A stretch of DNA of 64,000 nucleotides from assembly GCF_009720365.1 (NCBI RefSeq), contig NZ_WBZD01000016.1:1-64000 (forward strand), given 5' to 3'. Source of the DNA: Catellatospora paridis (lineage in GTDB: Bacteria > Actinomycetota > Actinomycetes > Mycobacteriales > Micromonosporaceae). A program made the translations under genes and the position numbers. The notes under the pieces were generated by a model. That model saw nothing but the letters and a program-made list of their open reading frames with translations. It had not been told where the DNA came from and did no database searches. Shown here piece after piece: positions 62,661 to 64,000 of this stretch; position 1 is the first letter of the stretch; every line of letters starts with the position of its first letter.

Positions 62661-63770
62661 CTAGTGCAGGCCGGTGCCGCGCCGCTGAGCGGTGCGGATC
62701 AGGCGGGAGACGAGCTTCGGGTAGTCGAGGCCGCTGGCCGCCCACATCCGGGGGAACATGCTGGTCGAGGTGAAGCCCGGCATGGTGTTGATCTCGTTGA
62801 GGTAGACCTTCAGGTCGTCGGTGACGAAGAAGTCGACCCGGGCCAGCCCCGCGCAGTCCAGCGCGGTGAACGTGCGCACCGCCAGCTCCTGCACCTCGGC
62901 CGCGATCTCGGCGGGCAGGTTCGCGGGCAGGTCGTACTCGCAGTCCTCGCCGAGGTACTTCGCCTCGAAGTCGTAGAACTCGTGCCCGCCGGCCACCACC
63001 CGCACCTCGGCCAGCACGGACGCTTCGGCGCTGCCGCCGGCCTCGGTCTCCAGCACGCCGCACTCGACCTCACGCCCCACGATGCCCGCTTCGACGAGCA
63101 CCTTCGGGTCGATCGCGCGCGCCTTGGCCAGCGCCGCGTCGAGCTGATCCCAGCTGGAGACCTTGGTGATGCCGAACGAGGACCCGGCCCGCGACGGCTT
63201 GACGAACACCGGCAGGCCCAGCCGCTCCTTGTCGGCCTCGCTGAGCTCCTGGCCGTTGCGCAGCACCGCGTACGGCCCGATCGGGATGCCCTCGGCGGCG
63301 GCGAGCTTCTTGGTGAACTCCTTGTCCATGGCGGCCGCGGAGGCGAACACGTTGGCCCCGACGTACGGGATGCCCGCCATCTCCAGCAGCCCCTGGATGG
63401 TGCCGTCCTCGCCGTAGGCCCCGTGCAGTGCCGGGAAGACCACGTCGACCCCGGCCAGCGCGGCGGCGCCCTCGGCGGGCTCCAGCACGACCAGCTCGTG
63501 GCTGGTCGGGTCGGCGGGCAGCACGATGGCCTGGCCGGAGGCGGCGGTGATCTCGGGCAGGCTGCGGCCCTCGATGGCGAGCTGTGCCGGGTCGCCGGAG
63601 GTGAGCACCCAGCGGCCCTCCTTCGTGATGCCGACCGGCACGACCTCGAACTCGGCCGGGTCGAGCGCGGCCAGGATGCTGCCCGCGCTGACGCAGGAGA
63701 TGGCGTGCTCGGTGCTGCGACCGCCGAAGACGACGGCGACACGGGTCTTACGCTGGCTGCTTTCACTCAC
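62661..63770 (-). CDS. ddl: D-alanine--D-alanine ligase
   Basis: 369 aa ATP-grasp ligase for peptidoglycan precursor synthesis. '[17 protein letters not shown]', '[13 protein letters not shown]' and '[18 protein letters not shown]' are the ATP/Mg and D-Ala sites. The Tyr/Phe selectivity position cannot be judged by eye, so D-Ala-D-Lac activity is not excluded. TAGGGT is 7 nt before the GTG. Confidence 0.96.
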   Translation of the reverse strand: MSESSQRKTRVAVVFGGRSTEHAISCVSAGSILAALDPAEFEVVPVGITKEGRWVLTSGDPAQLAIEGRSLPEITAASGQAIVLPADPTSHELVVLEPAEGAAALAGVDVVFPALHGAYGEDGTIQGLLEMAGIPYVGANVFASAAAMDKEFTKKLAAAEGIPIGPYAVLRNGQELSEADKERLGLPVFVKPSRAGSSFGITKVSSWDQLDAALAKARAIDPKVLVEAGIVGREVECGVLETEAGGSAEASVLAEVRVVAGGHEFYDFEAKYLGEDCEYDLPANLPAEIAAEVQELAVRTFTALDCAGLARVDFFVTDDLKVYLNEINTMPGFTSTSMFPRMWAASGLDYPKLVSRLIRTAQRRGTGLH

Positions 63771-63853
63771 GCGGCTGACCCTACCGTGCGTTGTGGCGAT
63801 CCGGTGAAGAGCACGTCGCACGGCACCCCAGGGTGGCACTACCATCCCGGAGC

Positions 63854-64000
63854 GTGACCCCTCAGGCGCGATTGCGGCGCATCCGGTACTGGCTCATCTT
63901 CTTCATCGTCGGCCTCGTGCTCAGCGGCGTGACGGCCTTCCCCCTGGTCACCGAGCTGCGCTGGGTGGACGGCCTGCTCCGGGAGAGCTGGGTGCCCGCC
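63854..64000 (+). CDS. Membrane protein, N-terminal fragment (window end)
   Basis: 49 codons visible, open to the edge. The start '[13 protein letters not shown]' is followed by a membrane segment '[19 protein letters not shown]'. TACCAT lies 8 nt before the GTG, and a GGAG is also close. The family is not recognisable from the fragment. It is divergent from ddl. Confidence 0.65.
   Translation, partial: MTPQARLRRIRYWLIFFIVGLVLSGVTAFPLVTELRWVDGLLRESWVPA

Overview
The window is a high-GC, gene-dense piece of an actinobacterial chromosome. Gene families and gene order (rlmN-cdsA-frr-pyrH-tsf-rpsB, rplS-trmD-rimM-khpA-rpsP, amtB-glnK-glnD-ffh, ftsY/smc, mutM-rnc-rpmF-DUF177-sepIVA-coaD-rsmD, recG-DAK2, rpmB, thiL, ddl) fit the conserved core of Actinobacteria. 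Frequent GTG starts, many starts that look leaderless, a GlnR-type box and a LexA-type box also fit. I infer a member of the Micromonosporaceae (Catellatospora/Actinoplanes-like), but the genus is a guess. I see 63 protein genes, two of them cut by the window ends (a DivIVA-domain gene at 1 and a membrane protein at 64000). I see no tRNA, rRNA, CRISPR array, transposase or integrase gene.

Layout. 1-6.1 kb: rlmN, cdsA, frr, pyrH, tsf and rpsB (minus strand). 6.4-11.7 kb: a repeat-bearing membrane protein, then a plus-strand yraN-comM-dprA-aminotransferase run. 11.8-19.0 kb: a minus-strand block of M23 peptidase, DUF2469, rnhB, Nudix, three lepB copies, rplS, trmD, rimM, khpA and rpsP. 19.2-24 kb: two DUF402 paralogues, an orphan coiled-coil gene, proS and an amidohydrolase. 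24.2-32.5 kb: ffh, glnD, glnK and amtB, a phosphotransferase and ftsY. Both SRP GTPases, Ffh and FtsY, therefore lie close together, and the amtB-glnK-glnD ammonium operon has a GlnR-like box upstream. 32.6-41.9 kb: a PhoD-like phosphatase and an ABC exporter of two giant FtsX-like permeases flanked by two ATPases. 42-46.7 kb: HAD hydrolase, smc and a small coiled-coil gene. 46.9-48.9 kb: a plus-strand trio (CAP protein, Spherulin-4/GH135-like and GH114-like). 48.9-53.6 kb: mutM, rnc, rpmF, DUF177, sepIVA, coaD and rsmD. 53.9-55.6 kb: an LPXTG wall protein sitting between rsmD and recG. 55.8-64 kb: recG, a DAK2 protein, rpmB, a GNAT, thiL, a stand-alone Lrp/AsnC domain, DUF3515 and ddl.

The most interesting signals are between genes. 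(i) A dispersed palindrome of exactly 75 bp occurs three times at gene ends (22741, 25982, 55689); two more hairpins (11726, 24132) share its GATC-bounded design. (ii) A full match to the actinobacterial LexA (SOS) operator lies in a 315-bp gap at 24019, inside the spacer of a possible promoter that points at three consecutive stem-loops and no protein gene. (iii) The amtB upstream region has a GlnR-like a/b-box array. (iv) At least twelve genes have a TANNNT hexamer 6-8 nt before the start codon and no evident Shine-Dalgarno site. Among proteins, the neighbouring GH135-like and GH114-like genes, the ABC ATPase with a degenerate signature motif and an AbrB-like tail, and the LPXTG insertion are worth following.
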